Shown one piece after another: positions 52,515-62,470 of a stretch of 64,000 bases of DNA (the first letter of the stretch is position 1; each line of letters opens with the position of its first letter). Position numbers and translations under genes: made by a program. The notes beneath the pieces were generated by a model. The model did no database searches. It was not told where the DNA came from and saw only the letters and a program-made list of their open reading frames with translations. The stretch is taken from the NCBI GenBank assembly GCA_963762575.1, contig CAVXLL010000016.1:248001-312000 (forward strand), written 5' to 3'. Origin of the DNA: AP-15 sp963762575. Its GTDB lineage: Bacteria > Pseudomonadota > Alphaproteobacteria > ATCC43930 > CGMCC-115725.

Positions 52515-54555
52515 TCAAGCGCGGCTGACCTCGACCTGTGTGTCGTTGAAGCATGCGCCTTCGGCGAGATCGGCCTTGAGATCCGCCGAGACCAGAGCCG
52601 AAATCGTCTGCCCGGTGCGGCTCGTCGCCAGCCACGCCCCTTTCTCGCTGGCAACAACACCCGGCGGCACATCTACACTCAACATCAGCGGTAAGATGAC
52701 CTCGCCGCGATCGTTCCATACGCGCACCTCGATGCCCTGGCGGAGGTCTCGCTGGCTCGCGTCCTCGGGGTTCATTAAAAGCGGCGGCGCCTGACGCGAA
52801 GCGCCGAGGCCGCCAAGGGTCGAGGAGATGCGCTTGTCCGAGGCCGGCGAAATAAGCATCAGCGGATGCGAGACCTGTCGCTCCCGCCAATCGGGCAGCA
52901 AAGCCGCCGCACCCCACCGTTTGGCCAATGTCTCCGACCTCAGCTCGATTTTCCCCGACGGCGTGGCCGGGAAGACATTGTCGAACAGGACCATTGGCTC
53001 ACCGTCCGGTCCCGTCATCTGCAATGCCCGGTCTGTCGGTATCTGGCTCGGTCTCATGCCGAGGAGACGGGGATCCGCGATATCGACGGCATCGTCCATC
53101 AGTTCTTCGTCCGTCGCCTTGAAGCACGGCTCGTCAAAGCCGAAGCGCGCGGCCAACCGACGGAAGATCTCGGTGTTCGGCAGCGCCTCGCCCGGCGGGG
53201 GGATTACCGCCTCGGCGCGCTGCAGCCAATGATGACCATAGGACGGGTAGAGATCGGCGTATTCGAAATGAGTGGCCGCCGGCAGCACCACATCGCAGTA
53301 CTTCATGCTTTCGGTCATTGCCAGTTCAATGCCGACGGCAAAGACATCCGGACGGGCGAGCCCATGGCGCATTCGATTCTGGTCGGGGTGCACGACGATT
53401 GGATTGTGGTTGTAAATGAACAACGCGCGCAGCGGCGGGTCGATGTCGTCATCGGCCAGATGGCGGCCGACATCGTTGATGTTGAGGGTGCGGGTGCAGT
53501 CGGGGACCAGATCGGGCCGCTGCAGCCGGTTCGGGGTCTTGGGGAAGGCGTTGCTCGCACCGAGCACGACGCCGTTAGCCTTGGCAAGCCTGCCGAGCAG
53601 CGCCGGCAAGGCGATTGCTGCACGAACGGCGCTGCCGCCGTTGCGGCCGCGTTCGAGCCCGTTGCCCGGCGAAACGACCAGAGGCTCGGTCTCGGCCAGC
53701 CAGCGAGCGAGGGTAAGGATGTCGTTCTCCCTCAGCCCGCAGACCGCGGCCGCTCGCGCCGCCGGCCATTGACGGGCCCGAGCCATGAACTCCTCGAATC
53801 CCAGTACGTGCGCGGCGATGAACGCAGCATCCAGAGAACCCGAACGCTCGAGTTCTGCAGCCAATGACCAGGCGAGCAGAGTATCCGTGCCCGGCAGCAG
53901 TTGCAGATGCAGATCCGCCTGCTCGGCGATCTTGGTGCGCAGCGGGTCGACCACCACGAGCCTGCCGCCGGCGCGCTTTGACTTGCGGATGCAACGGACG
54001 AGATGAAGGTTGGTTACCGTCGCGTTGTTGCCCCAGACGAGATTGAGCTTTGCGGTCTCGGCGAGTTCGGGCGGGCATCCGGGCACGGCGCCATAGGTCC
54101 CCGCCCACGCTTCGCTGCGCACGCCGCCGCATAGGGCGCGCCGATAAAGCTGCGTGGCGCCCAGGCGATTGAAGAAACGCGAAGACATGCTGTCTCCGGC
54201 AAGGAAGCCGTGCGGACCGGCATAGTTCAACGGCATTACCGTCTGCGGGACCCCAGCGGTCGACGATCTGGTTGACCCGCTTGTAGATATCGTCCAGCGC
54301 CACGTCCCACGAGATCCGCTCGAATTGGTCCGAGCCTTTGGGCCCTAGGCGGCGCAGCGGATGCAGCAGGCGCCCCGGTCCGTGCACGAACTCGGGCATG
54401 TCCCGAGCCACCTTGTTGCAGATGGCCCCGGCCGTGTAGGGCACCGCATCAGAACCGCGCACCTTAACGATACGGTCATCGGCGACACTGACGCGCAGGC
54501 TGCAGGCGTCGGGGCAATCGAAGGTGCAGACGCTGGCGCGCTCATCGGTAAGCAT
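52515..54555 (-). pseudogene. Molybdopterin oxidoreductase with one frameshift
   Basis: ATG 54555 starts MLTDERASVCTFDCPDACSL, whose C-x3-C-x3-C with a later cysteine (GAICNKVA) should bind a [4Fe-4S] cluster. The frame breaks in a CCC run near 54247-54249 (one extra C); without it DRWGPQTVMPLNYAGPHGFL continues into GDSMSSRFFNRLG, VWGNNATVTNLHLVR, YNHNPIVVHPDQNRM, ATHFEYADLYPSYGHHW and the C-terminal Molydop_binding domain (EVRVWNDRGEVILPLML). Full length about 680 residues. This is the bis-MGD oxidoreductase fold (formate dehydrogenase-like group); no twin-arginine signal, so cytoplasmic. No electron-transfer subunit is adjacent. Confidence 0.85.
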
Positions 54556-54833
54556 CGGTCCCATCCTCTCGGGGCAGTCAGTCGGCGGCAAACTCTAGCT
54601 CGTAATTGGGTCGAGCGGTAGAGCCAGCGACCGGCCATGCTTTCCTTTACAAGAGATTAGATACGAATTCTCGCACAATACTCGGTTCGTACTGCGCCAA
54701 TATCGAAGCACAACCGATTAAAATTGGAACAGAAAAGCATCGACGAAACCCGCAAAGCGTGTTTTGTTCCTCATCGAGTTCATCCATTGGTCGTGCGCAC
54801 TCATGCGGCGACAATTCACAGGGGAACGGGTAT

Positions 54834-56090
54834 ATGGCATCAGTTCCGGGCGGACAGTATACGCTCTTCGCAAACGGCAATAACATGAACGTGGTCGCGA
54901 CCCCTGACGGCGTCGGTATGCCGCCGCCGCTGGCCGGGCTGTTCAACCTGGAGCTGCTTACCTCGGCATCCGGCTCCTCCGCGCTACCCGCGGGATACCA
55001 GGGCGTGGCGATGCTGTCGCCAGACGGCAATACCATCAATTTGGTCTCCGGTGATTTCGGCGTACAGGTCACCGGCGGCGGCCCGCACACGGTCATTGCC
55101 GGAACCGGCAGCGACACGATCTATGGCGGCGACGGCCCGACCATGATCTTCGGCGGTTCGGGTGCCGACCAGATCTTCGGCGGCAACGGACCCGATACGA
55201 TCCAGGGCGGCAGCGGCCCCGACACGATATATGGCGGCAGCGGGCGCGATCTGATCGTCGGAGGGAGCGGCTCTGAACTGATTGTCGGCGGGGACGGCAA
55301 GGATACGATCACCGGCGGCGGCGGCCCCGATACGATCTATGCCGGTCAGGGCGGCGATGTGATCGTGGGCGGGAGCGGCGCTACCTCGATCTTCGCGGGA
55401 GACGGGCCGGACACGATCACGGGCGGCAGCGGCCCGACCGCCATCTACGGCGGAACAGGCCATGCCACGATCACCGGGGGCAGCGGCCCGACCACGGTCT
55501 ACGGCGGCAGCGGCAGGGACGTGATCGCAGCGGGCAGCGGCTCGACGATGATCGTGGGCGGAGACGGCAAAGATACGATCACCGGCGGCAGCGGCGCCGA
55601 CACGATCTTTGCCGGTCATGGCGGAGACTTGATCGTCGGCGGCAGCGGCCCGGACCTGATTTTTGGCGGCGATGGCCACGACACGATCTTTGGCGGCGGC
55701 GGCGCCGACACGATCTACGCCGGGTTGGGCCCCGCCTTGATCCACGGCGGTTCCGGGCCGGATCTGATCACCGGCGGCGGGGCGAACGACACGATCATGG
55801 GCGGCAGCGGGGCCGACACGATCGATGGCGGATCGGGGCACAATCTGATCACTGCCGGGACCGGCGGAACCTTGATCCAGGACAGCGGGGTCCGAGGTCA
55901 GGACACGGTCGTCGGGTTCAGCCAAGCACACGGCGACGCGATCAATTTCGCGGGCCAGGATGCCGCCACTGTGAACCATGTCGTGGCGACAGCCAACAGC
56001 AGCGGCGGCAGCACGACGATCACTCTGCCCGACGGCTCGACAATGACCCTCGTTGGGATCACCCACATCGACAGCACCTTCTTCCACTGA
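54834..56090 (+). CDS. RTX-like calcium-binding repeat protein
   Basis: A 418-residue protein. The N-terminal 90 residues (SVPGGQYTLFANGNNMNVVA) are followed by roughly 25 tandem nonapeptide-like units of the form GG-x-G-x-D-x-I-x (for example GGSGPDTIYGGSGRDLIVGG) from about 95 to 345. A C-terminal region (FSQAHGDAINFAGQDAATVN, STTITLPDGSTMTLVGITHI) resembles the non-cleaved type I secretion signal zone. Ca2+ should fold the repeats into a parallel beta-roll outside the cell. Several units carry T or A in place of D (GPTAIYGG, GHATITGG). No ABC exporter is adjacent. A long leader of 278 bases precedes it. Confidence 0.85.
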   Translation: MASVPGGQYTLFANGNNMNVVATPDGVGMPPPLAGLFNLELLTSASGSSALPAGYQGVAMLSPDGNTINLVSGDFGVQVTGGGPHTVIAGTGSDTIYGGDGPTMIFGGSGADQIFGGNGPDTIQGGSGPDTIYGGSGRDLIVGGSGSELIVGGDGKDTITGGGGPDTIYAGQGGDVIVGGSGATSIFAGDGPDTITGGSGPTAIYGGTGHATITGGSGPTTVYGGSGRDVIAAGSGSTMIVGGDGKDTITGGSGADTIFAGHGGDLIVGGSGPDLIFGGDGHDTIFGGGGADTIYAGLGPALIHGGSGPDLITGGGANDTIMGGSGADTIDGGSGHNLITAGTGGTLIQDSGVRGQDTVVGFSQAHGDAINFAGQDAATVNHVVATANSSGGSTTITLPDGSTMTLVGITHIDSTFFH

Positions 56091-56133
56091 TCGCAGTCGC
56101 TGCCGCCCATTTCGGGCGAATTCTAGAACCCCG

Positions 56134-56161
56134 AGCGCCGCACAATGCGGCGCTTTTTTTG
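56134..56161 (+). terminator. Rho-independent terminator of the RTX gene
   Basis: AGCGCCGCA-CAA-TGCGGCGCT forms a perfect nine-pair stem with a three-base loop, followed by a run of T (56154-56160). It lies 44 bases after the stop of the RTX-repeat gene. Confidence 0.9.
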
Positions 56162-56237
56162 CGGCGCGCCAAAACCGTTCAAGAATTTTGCGGGCCAGGC
56201 GATCAGCTACTCAGGACAAGCTGCTGGTTTATCCATG

Positions 56238-57647
56238 TTATTTGGCCGCGAAGATCGAAATCCCGCTGGAAGATTTTCTGCGACACCCCCAGCTTCCGAT
56301 CGGGTACCCGAGAGTTTGGCAGATCTGGTGCGCGCAATGCCCGGCCAGCGGTCGGTACGCATCATCGCGACACAGCGCCCCGGCGCGGTCGACCACCTCG
56401 TCGGGGCCGAGCTCTCGCAAGGGTTGGTCCAGGCAGCTCAGCAACTCCCGGCAGGCCCGAACGACGGGGCCTACCGATGTGTCGATCCACCGCTGCAGTT
56501 CGGCGAACCCGCGCTCCTGCGCCGCCATTGCCGCAATCCCCGCCTTTCGGGTCGCCCATGCCAACTCGCGCGGTGGGATTTCGCCAAAGGCCAGTGCCAC
56601 GATCATCTCGCAGAGCGCGTGCAAGCTTGGGGCGTTCTGCGTGGGATGATAGACTCGGAAGCCATCGAAGGCGTCGCGCGTCGCCAACACCGGCACGTTC
56701 CACGCCAAGGCCTCCGCCACTTTGATCTTTATGCCCGTCGAAAATTCGAGCGGGATCACCACTGCGTCGACCATTCCGTAGAACTCGGCGCTATCGTCGA
56801 GAAACCCGAGCTTTCTGGCAAATGGATGATTTTCGGCGATCCCCTGGCACATATTGCCGGCGATAATCACCTCCACCGGAATATTATAGAGCACGACATA
56901 GCGGGCAAAAATCGACAGAAAGCGTCGAAAGTTGACGATATTGACCGAATTGTGCGCTCCTAAGAACCCGAGGCGAAGGGGTCTGTCGTGATCGTAAACC
57001 CCGGGATTGCCGGGATCCACGCGCGTTTGGAGGGAGCGATCGTCCCAATACGGCAGTGAAAAGACGGCCCGCGTAGTGAGCGCCTCGAGGGCGACCGCCT
57101 CGGACTGCTTAATGGCGATCACCGCATCCGCACGGTCGAGTGCGACCTTCTCGCGCTCCGGCGAGGTATAATAGAACTCCGGCGCTACCCTGAATTTCTC
57201 GAACAGTTCTCGCCGCCCTGAAAAAAGGTCGTGCGTGTCCAGGATCTTGATGACGCCCGGCGGTGCATACTCGAACGCCTTCGCCAGAAACGTATAATTG
57301 ACGAAAAGGACATCGAATTTTTTACGCTGGAACAGCCAAATCAGCTGCTGTGCTATGTTGTCGTCCCACCACTCGTCGATGGCGTGGTGGTAGCCACGGG
57401 CATTTTGGTGCAACTCACGACTGTTCGGAACGGTCGCGAAATAGTCGAAGCTGTCGACCAATTGACGATAATAGCCGGGCACCTCTTCAGCCCAGTCCCG
57501 ATCGATCGGATAGAGCAGGAAAGAAACCGAAAAACCCATCCGCCGGAACAGCGACACCGTCTGGTGCACCCGATTGCGATTGCCATAATCGCGCGGCAGA
57601 GGCGGTGTCGTCGACAGGACGAGGGCGGAGCGGCGCACCTCCCTCAC
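56238..57647 (-). CDS. Glycosyltransferase (GT4-like)
   Basis: A 469-residue protein. It starts with GTG at 57647, overlapping the TAG of the upstream gene (TAGTG). SALVLSTTPPLPRDYGNRNR and VSLFRRMGFSVSFLLYPIDR are the N-terminal Rossmann half; LFVNYTFLAKAFEYAPPGVI, LDTHDLFSGRRELFEKF, LGFLGAHNSVNIVNFRRF and DAVVIPLEFSTGIKIKVAEA are typical of GT-B retaining transferases. The last segment is the donor-binding motif. It probably adds a sugar to an envelope or exopolysaccharide glycan together with the next two genes. Confidence 0.8.
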   Translation of the reverse strand: MREVRRSALVLSTTPPLPRDYGNRNRVHQTVSLFRRMGFSVSFLLYPIDRDWAEEVPGYYRQLVDSFDYFATVPNSRELHQNARGYHHAIDEWWDDNIAQQLIWLFQRKKFDVLFVNYTFLAKAFEYAPPGVIKILDTHDLFSGRRELFEKFRVAPEFYYTSPEREKVALDRADAVIAIKQSEAVALEALTTRAVFSLPYWDDRSLQTRVDPGNPGVYDHDRPLRLGFLGAHNSVNIVNFRRFLSIFARYVVLYNIPVEVIIAGNMCQGIAENHPFARKLGFLDDSAEFYGMVDAVVIPLEFSTGIKIKVAEALAWNVPVLATRDAFDGFRVYHPTQNAPSLHALCEMIVALAFGEIPPRELAWATRKAGIAAMAAQERGFAELQRWIDTSVGPVVRACRELLSCLDQPLRELGPDEVVDRAGALCRDDAYRPLAGHCAHQICQTLGYPIGSWGCRRKSSSGISIFAAK

Positions 57648-58633
57648 TACTGCTGTTCTTCCACGAGAAAGCTGCGCCAATCTCCGCACTGTGTCGCCAG
57701 CAACCTGGCCAGCGCACTGATTGCCTCGATTTGCGCCTCGAAGAGCTGCGCGTCGTCGGTGTCGAGAAACAGTCCCATGGCGCCCCGGTGGCGCGGCGCC
57801 AGTTTCATCAGAAAGTCCAGAATCCGAGGGATATCGTCTTCGCCACGGCATGGCTGCAGCCGATCGTCTATGAAGAGATCCGACAGCACTTGCCAAAACA
57901 CCCGCCGCCGCAGCCAGGACTGGCTGACCCGATCGGGATGGACGCGATGATGCATTTCGATCTTCGGGTCATAGAATACCGTATAGCCGAGATCTCGTAT
58001 GCGCTTGGTGACGAGCAGCTCCTCGTTCGACAATAAAAGGCCCCTGATGCGTCCGAGATTTTCCGGGAACAAGCCGGCTTCAGTGACAGCTCGAGTGCGG
58101 AATGCGATATTGGTGCCGGACAGCCATTCCTCCCCGGCCAACAGCCGCGCCTCGTCGCCCCGATCGATTATCGTCAGAAAGCTTTGCAGCCGAGGCGTCA
58201 ACCAGGCTGGGCAGCGCGCCGCCCAGATCGGCCGTACCGGGCCACCCACCACGCCCGCCGCCTCGTGCTCGGAAAACGCCTCGATGATATGCCGCAGCCA
58301 ACCGGCGCAAGCTTTGGCATCGTCATCCAAAAACGCTACGAGTTCGGCGCGTGCGGCGTGAATGCCGATATTGCGGGCGCGCGACAGGCCTGGGCGTGCC
58401 TCGTCGAGGTAGCGATGAGCGCACGTGATTTGTAAGCCGTCGCGAAACTGGGCGCGGGCCTGAAGATCGTCCGAATTATCGACGATTATCAGTTCGTATT
58501 CCTGCCCGGGCAGATCCTGCAGCTCGATCGACATGATCGCTTCAAGGAGCATGTCGTGCCGATTGAACGTGCAGATGACGACGGAGATTTTGGGCAGCAC
58601 ATTCGGCTCTAGCGGGTCGCGCGGCATTGCCAA
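57647..58633 (-). CDS. Glycosyltransferase family 2
   Basis: A 328-residue GT-A transferase. ISVVICTFNRHDMLLEAIMS (residues 16-35) and LIIVDNSDD are the nucleotide-sugar part; FLDDDAKACAGWL (DDD at 103-105) is the metal motif; GLLLSNEELLVTKRIRDLGY contains the catalytic E-E/D-type residues. Its stop is shared with the start of the downstream GT gene. Inverting-type family 2 enzymes build glycan chains at the cytoplasmic membrane. Confidence 0.88.
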   Translation of the reverse strand: MAMPRDPLEPNVLPKISVVICTFNRHDMLLEAIMSIELQDLPGQEYELIIVDNSDDLQARAQFRDGLQITCAHRYLDEARPGLSRARNIGIHAARAELVAFLDDDAKACAGWLRHIIEAFSEHEAAGVVGGPVRPIWAARCPAWLTPRLQSFLTIIDRGDEARLLAGEEWLSGTNIAFRTRAVTEAGLFPENLGRIRGLLLSNEELLVTKRIRDLGYTVFYDPKIEMHHRVHPDRVSQSWLRRRVFWQVLSDLFIDDRLQPCRGEDDIPRILDFLMKLAPRHRGAMGLFLDTDDAQLFEAQIEAISALARLLATQCGDWRSFLVEEQQ

Positions 58634-58642
58634 ACCGCGTTT

Positions 58643-59527
58643 CTACCGGGTGAATAGAAATCTATTGATTTCGGAGAATGCGTCGGGGTCGCTGCCAGCG
58701 ATATCGCGCAGGCCGCCGAGCAGCATGCCATCCAACAAGTACCGGTAACGCGGGCTCTTTTTTAGCGCCGGACCGGCGAGATGAAGCAGCAGAACGGGCA
58801 GTCCGCCTACGCTGGCCGACCCGTCGGGCTGCAAGGTGAGGTCGCCCGTCACGCTCGTCACCCGCGATGCTCGCTTGTCGGCCAACAGATCGACGGCGGG
58901 GAAAAAATCGGAATCCACGAGCAAATTCCATAATGGCTGATCGACGTAACCACCGCGCCGTCGCACTTTGTGGAATTGCTCGATCACGGGATCGTCAAAG
59001 AACCGCTCGAACTCTGCGATGTCGACGGCAGCGAGCGATTTGGCGATCATTCCCGAGGTCATAAAGGTCGAGCGATCACGAAGCGCCGCCGCTGCCGGCA
59101 GGTTTTCGTAAACCCCGTCCGGGCTGGTGTTAATAAACCCGATGGCCGGCGCCGGCACTGCGAAGATCCGGTTGAACAGCTCCGCCCCTGCGGTGGCGAT
59201 GCAATCGGCATCGAGATAGACCGCCGGCCCGGGAAAAGTCAGAAAAGACAGCTTCCGCAGCTTGCCGAGGCAATATGGATAGGGACTGGCCGGTGGATCC
59301 CTGTCGTAAATCCGCCGGGCGAGAAAGTCGATCCGCTCGAGGCCGACATCGTAGCTCTGTACTCCGAAAACCCGACATACCTTTTTCAAAAAGTGGGTTT
59401 CTTCATTAAACTCGATACAAAAGATCTTGTTTCTGAAGTCGTGTACTCGCAGGCTGTGCAGCAGCTGCACGATATTCGCCAGTACGCGATCGTTCGCAAG
59501 CAGGAAGATAGCGGGTGCCTCGGTCAT
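58643..59527 (-). CDS. GT-A type glycosyltransferase (GT8-like)
   Basis: A 294-residue protein with FLLANDRVLANIVQLLHSLR near the start and the D-x-D motif in AVYLDADCIATAG (D106, D108). GYVDQPLWNLLVDSDFF resembles the acceptor-side motif of GT8-like and nucleotide-diphospho-sugar transferases. The role is probably sugar addition to the same glycan as the adjacent GT genes; ten bases separate it from the GT2 gene. Confidence 0.65.
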   Translation of the reverse strand: MTEAPAIFLLANDRVLANIVQLLHSLRVHDFRNKIFCIEFNEETHFLKKVCRVFGVQSYDVGLERIDFLARRIYDRDPPASPYPYCLGKLRKLSFLTFPGPAVYLDADCIATAGAELFNRIFAVPAPAIGFINTSPDGVYENLPAAAALRDRSTFMTSGMIAKSLAAVDIAEFERFFDDPVIEQFHKVRRRGGYVDQPLWNLLVDSDFFPAVDLLADKRASRVTSVTGDLTLQPDGSASVGGLPVLLLHLAGPALKKSPRYRYLLDGMLLGGLRDIAGSDPDAFSEINRFLFTR

Positions 59528-59676
59528 CTCTCGTCGAAAAAATTGCTGTCGTCGTTTCGGGTAGTTGCGCGGGGCGGTCGATATCGCCCTGCATAGGTAG
59601 AAGATGCTGCTTAACAAGTGGTGTCCGAACCTCCACGCTCGACGTCCGGACTGGCGCCCGGTCGGCGGAGGCCAGA

Positions 59677-60813
59677 GTGCCTCGCCTAGGCCCATCGTTT
59701 CTCCGGCTGATTGCCGGAGCCTTGGCTCTCGCCGCTGCAGCCGGCGCGGAAGCCCAGACGGCAAGGTCCGTCGAGCACTTCAATTACGTTCTCGGCACGC
59801 AGACCTTTGGCCCTTCGTATCATTTCACGGCGGCGCCGCCGGTTGTCGAGACCGCCGAAGCTATCGCCGCCCTTGGCTCCAACACGATAAAGTTCCAGCT
59901 CAAACCGACCATTAATGGCGAGCAGACGTTGGCAGAGATCGCTCGCAGCGACCCGGCGATCAGACCCGTAATCGACATGCCCTTCGCCAATCTTTTGATG
60001 TGGGTCTATCCGCCGGCCACTCGAGCGCGGCTGTTCGACCCTGCGACGTTCGGCACCGAGTACAGCGAGCTTTACGATCTGACGCGCTACCTGCGGCAGA
60101 CCTACCGTGGAACCGGCAAGGCGTTTTTTCTCGGTAATTGGGAAATGGACAATCACCTCACCGGCAGCCGAAAGAAAGAGCCGACGCCCGAGCTGCTGAG
60201 GAACGTGACCGCCTGGGTCGCGACGAGGCAGCGCGCAGTGGACGACGCCAAGCGCGACACCCCCGACTCCGACGTCGAGGTCTACTACTATCTCGAGGTC
60301 AATCTGGTATGGGATGCGATCGCCGGTAGGCGGCGTGCCGCCAATACCATCCTGCCCACCACCCGGGTCGATTATGTTTCCTACTCGGCATATGATTCAC
60401 TGCTCCCCGACCCCGAGCAAAAGCTGCCGCAAGCCCTTGATTATTTGCAGGCGCAACTGCAGCCGAAAGACGGAATTTCCGGGAATCGGGTGTTCATCGG
60501 CGAATACGGTTTCCCCGCCGACCGCTATTCGCCGCAGGACCAGGACAGCCTATCCCGCCGGGTGATGCGAATCGGGCTCGGATGGGGATGCCCGTTCGTC
60601 CTTTATTGGGAAATGTACAACAACGAAGTCAGGGAGGGTCGCCAGCGTGGGTTTTGGCTGATCGACGATAAGGGCCGCAAGCAGCCGGTCTATCTCACGC
60701 TGCAAGAATATTATCGTAAGGCCCGAGTATGGGTGACCGATTTCCTCCGGCAGCAGCAGCGGTTTCCGACCTCGATGGAGTTCGACGGAAGCGCCGCGCA
60801 GTGGCTGCAATAA
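59677..60813 (+). CDS. Secreted glycoside hydrolase-like protein
   Basis: A 378-residue protein with GTG start at 59677 (GGAGG 6 nt upstream) and a signal peptide (SFLRLIAGALALAAAAGAEA). The mature part is a probable TIM-barrel: NTIKFQLKPTINGEQTLAEI, FFLGNWEMDNHLTGS, DYVSYSAYDSLLPDPEQKL, FIGEYGFPADRYSPQD (candidate catalytic glutamate) and FVLYWEMYNNEVREGRQRGF. This is the layout of clan GH-A hydrolases. Periplasmic or extracellular; substrate probably the glycan of this cluster. Confidence 0.65.
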   Translation: MPRLGPSFLRLIAGALALAAAAGAEAQTARSVEHFNYVLGTQTFGPSYHFTAAPPVVETAEAIAALGSNTIKFQLKPTINGEQTLAEIARSDPAIRPVIDMPFANLLMWVYPPATRARLFDPATFGTEYSELYDLTRYLRQTYRGTGKAFFLGNWEMDNHLTGSRKKEPTPELLRNVTAWVATRQRAVDDAKRDTPDSDVEVYYYLEVNLVWDAIAGRRRAANTILPTTRVDYVSYSAYDSLLPDPEQKLPQALDYLQAQLQPKDGISGNRVFIGEYGFPADRYSPQDQDSLSRRVMRIGLGWGCPFVLYWEMYNNEVREGRQRGFWLIDDKGRKQPVYLTLQEYYRKARVWVTDFLRQQQRFPTSMEFDGSAAQWLQ

Positions 60814-61182
60814 CGACGGTGACCGGTATGGGAGCAGCATCGCCAATTCGCGACCGATCGCCTCAATCCACCCCGTAGCAGGCTCTTCCCGCGGTCCCTT
60901 TTGTCAATTTCCGCGCCGGAAACAACCCGGTTTGCCTAGAAAATGATCGATATCGCAAACTTGGCGAGCGAACATTGACTGGCGCGGCAATCCGGGGAAA
61001 AAGGGAATTGGCCGGTAGCAGCACAACTACCCCGTTTACGCGTAATCCGTGGCGTCATCTGGCAGGTGGTATGGCGCTTGCTAGCCGGAAGAGGTGGGGG
61101 CAGCGATGGCAACAGCTCGATAGGAGAACCCCAGGGTCAGGTCTTCTGACCAGCGCTAAGTCAGGTTTCGAAAGGCTTTGAT
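60814..61182. other. Intergenic region with a small hairpin
   Basis: No gene is supported in 369 bases. A hairpin GGTCAG-GTCTT-CTGACC (61135-61151) lies about 30 bases before the outer-membrane protein start. A possible promoter around 60973 (TTGACT) was not paired convincingly with a -10. Confidence 0.45.
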
Positions 61183-62445
61183 ATGAAGAATACCAACAAC
61201 AGCTTCGTCACGAGTGCCGCCTTGGTTGCGGTGTTGCTCGGCTGTATTGGTTCTGCATGGGCCGAGCAGAACGCCGAGCAGCCCGCCCCAGGCGAAACCC
61301 CGGCCGCACCGGCCGCACCGACGGCATTGACAACACCTTCTCTGACCGGCCCCCTCGCGGGCAACCCAAATCCGATCAGCTTCGACGCTGGACCGCTCGG
61401 CCCCGTCTATTTGACCGGGATCGTCAGTGGTTTGGCCCTCTGGCAGAACAACCCGTTTCCCGGAGACCAGCGCTCGCTGGGGAGTCTGAGCAATGGCCAA
61501 TTTATCTTTCAAAAGACCGACGGGTTTTTGCAGTATTACGTGCAGGCTGGAGCCTATACGATACCAGCCCTCGGCACGCCCTATTTCAATACGCCGGTAG
61601 CTACCGGCGACTTTTTCTCTGCCTTGCCGGTCGCAAACCTGAAGCTCGCGCCGAATGATGCCTTCTCGATCCAGGGCGGCAAATTGCCGACCCTGATCGG
61701 AGCCGAATATACGTTCACGTTTCAGAACATGAACATCGAGCGCGGCCTCTTGTGGAACCAGGAACCTGCCATCAGCCGCGGCGCCCAGCTGAACTATACC
61801 GCCGACCCCCTCGCCTTCTCGTTCTCGTGGAACGATGGCTTTTACTCAAATCAGTTTACCTGGCTGACGGGGTCGCTGGCCTACACCCTCGACAAAGCGA
61901 ACACCTTCACCATCGCTGCCGGCGGCAACTATGCCCACTCCACCAAAGTAACTACTACGACGCCCTTCGATTTGACGACCGCGACACCTTTGTTTCAGAA
62001 CAACGAGACGATTTTGAACGTCATCTATACCTACAATTCCGCACCGTGGACGATTACGCCCTATTTCCAGTATACAAACGTTCCAGGGAATTCTTCGCCG
62101 CCGTTCAACACCTTTTCCTCGGCATCGACCTATGGCGGGGCGATACTGGTGAATTACTCATTTCCCGACAATTCGTGGTTGCCGGGCTTCAGTCTGCCGG
62201 TTCGGTTCGAGTATATCTCGAGCACGGGCAGTCTCGCGAATGGCGCACCCAGCCTGATCTATGGTCCTGGCAGCAGTGCGTGGTCGGTCACCGTGACCCC
62301 GACATACCAGTACAAGATCTTTTTCGCCCGCGCCGAGTTCTCCCATGTCGGAACGAGCAGCACGACGCCCGGCTTCGCGCTTGGCCCAACCTTCGGCAAT
62401 ACGACGCAGACGCGCTTTCTGTTCGAAACCGGCGTTCTGTTCTGA
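61183..62445 (+). CDS. Outer-membrane beta-barrel protein
   Basis: A 420-residue protein with a signal peptide (SFVTSAALVAVLLGCIGSAW, cleavage near WA-EQ). A proline/alanine linker (PGETPAAPAAPTALTTPSL) is followed by alternating hydrophobic beta-strands (LQYYVQAGAYTI, LAFSFSWNDGFYSNQFTW, ITPYFQYTNVPG, VRFEYISSTG, FLFETGVLF). The final residue is phenylalanine, the BAM-recognition signal of outer-membrane barrels. It resembles the putative-porin/beta-barrel type with about 14-16 strands. Substrate unknown; the neighbours suggest a glycan or nutrient channel. Confidence 0.8.
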   Translation: MKNTNNSFVTSAALVAVLLGCIGSAWAEQNAEQPAPGETPAAPAAPTALTTPSLTGPLAGNPNPISFDAGPLGPVYLTGIVSGLALWQNNPFPGDQRSLGSLSNGQFIFQKTDGFLQYYVQAGAYTIPALGTPYFNTPVATGDFFSALPVANLKLAPNDAFSIQGGKLPTLIGAEYTFTFQNMNIERGLLWNQEPAISRGAQLNYTADPLAFSFSWNDGFYSNQFTWLTGSLAYTLDKANTFTIAAGGNYAHSTKVTTTTPFDLTTATPLFQNNETILNVIYTYNSAPWTITPYFQYTNVPGNSSPPFNTFSSASTYGGAILVNYSFPDNSWLPGFSLPVRFEYISSTGSLANGAPSLIYGPGSSAWSVTVTPTYQYKIFFARAEFSHVGTSSTTPGFALGPTFGNTTQTRFLFETGVLF

Positions 62446-62470
62446 GCTGGCAGCGCGATCGAGACGACGG

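Noticed and set aside
55084..55860. Regular repeats that could suggest a CRISPR array
   Set aside because: Units are in frame, about 27 bases long, and encode Gly-Asp nonapeptides; there are no unique spacers.
56145..56963. 272-codon plus-strand frame downstream of the RTX gene
   Set aside because: Antisense to the glycosyltransferase and starts inside the terminator hairpin.
60975..61181. 68-codon plus-strand frame before the outer-membrane protein
   Set aside because: No ribosome site, low-complexity product; treated as leader DNA.
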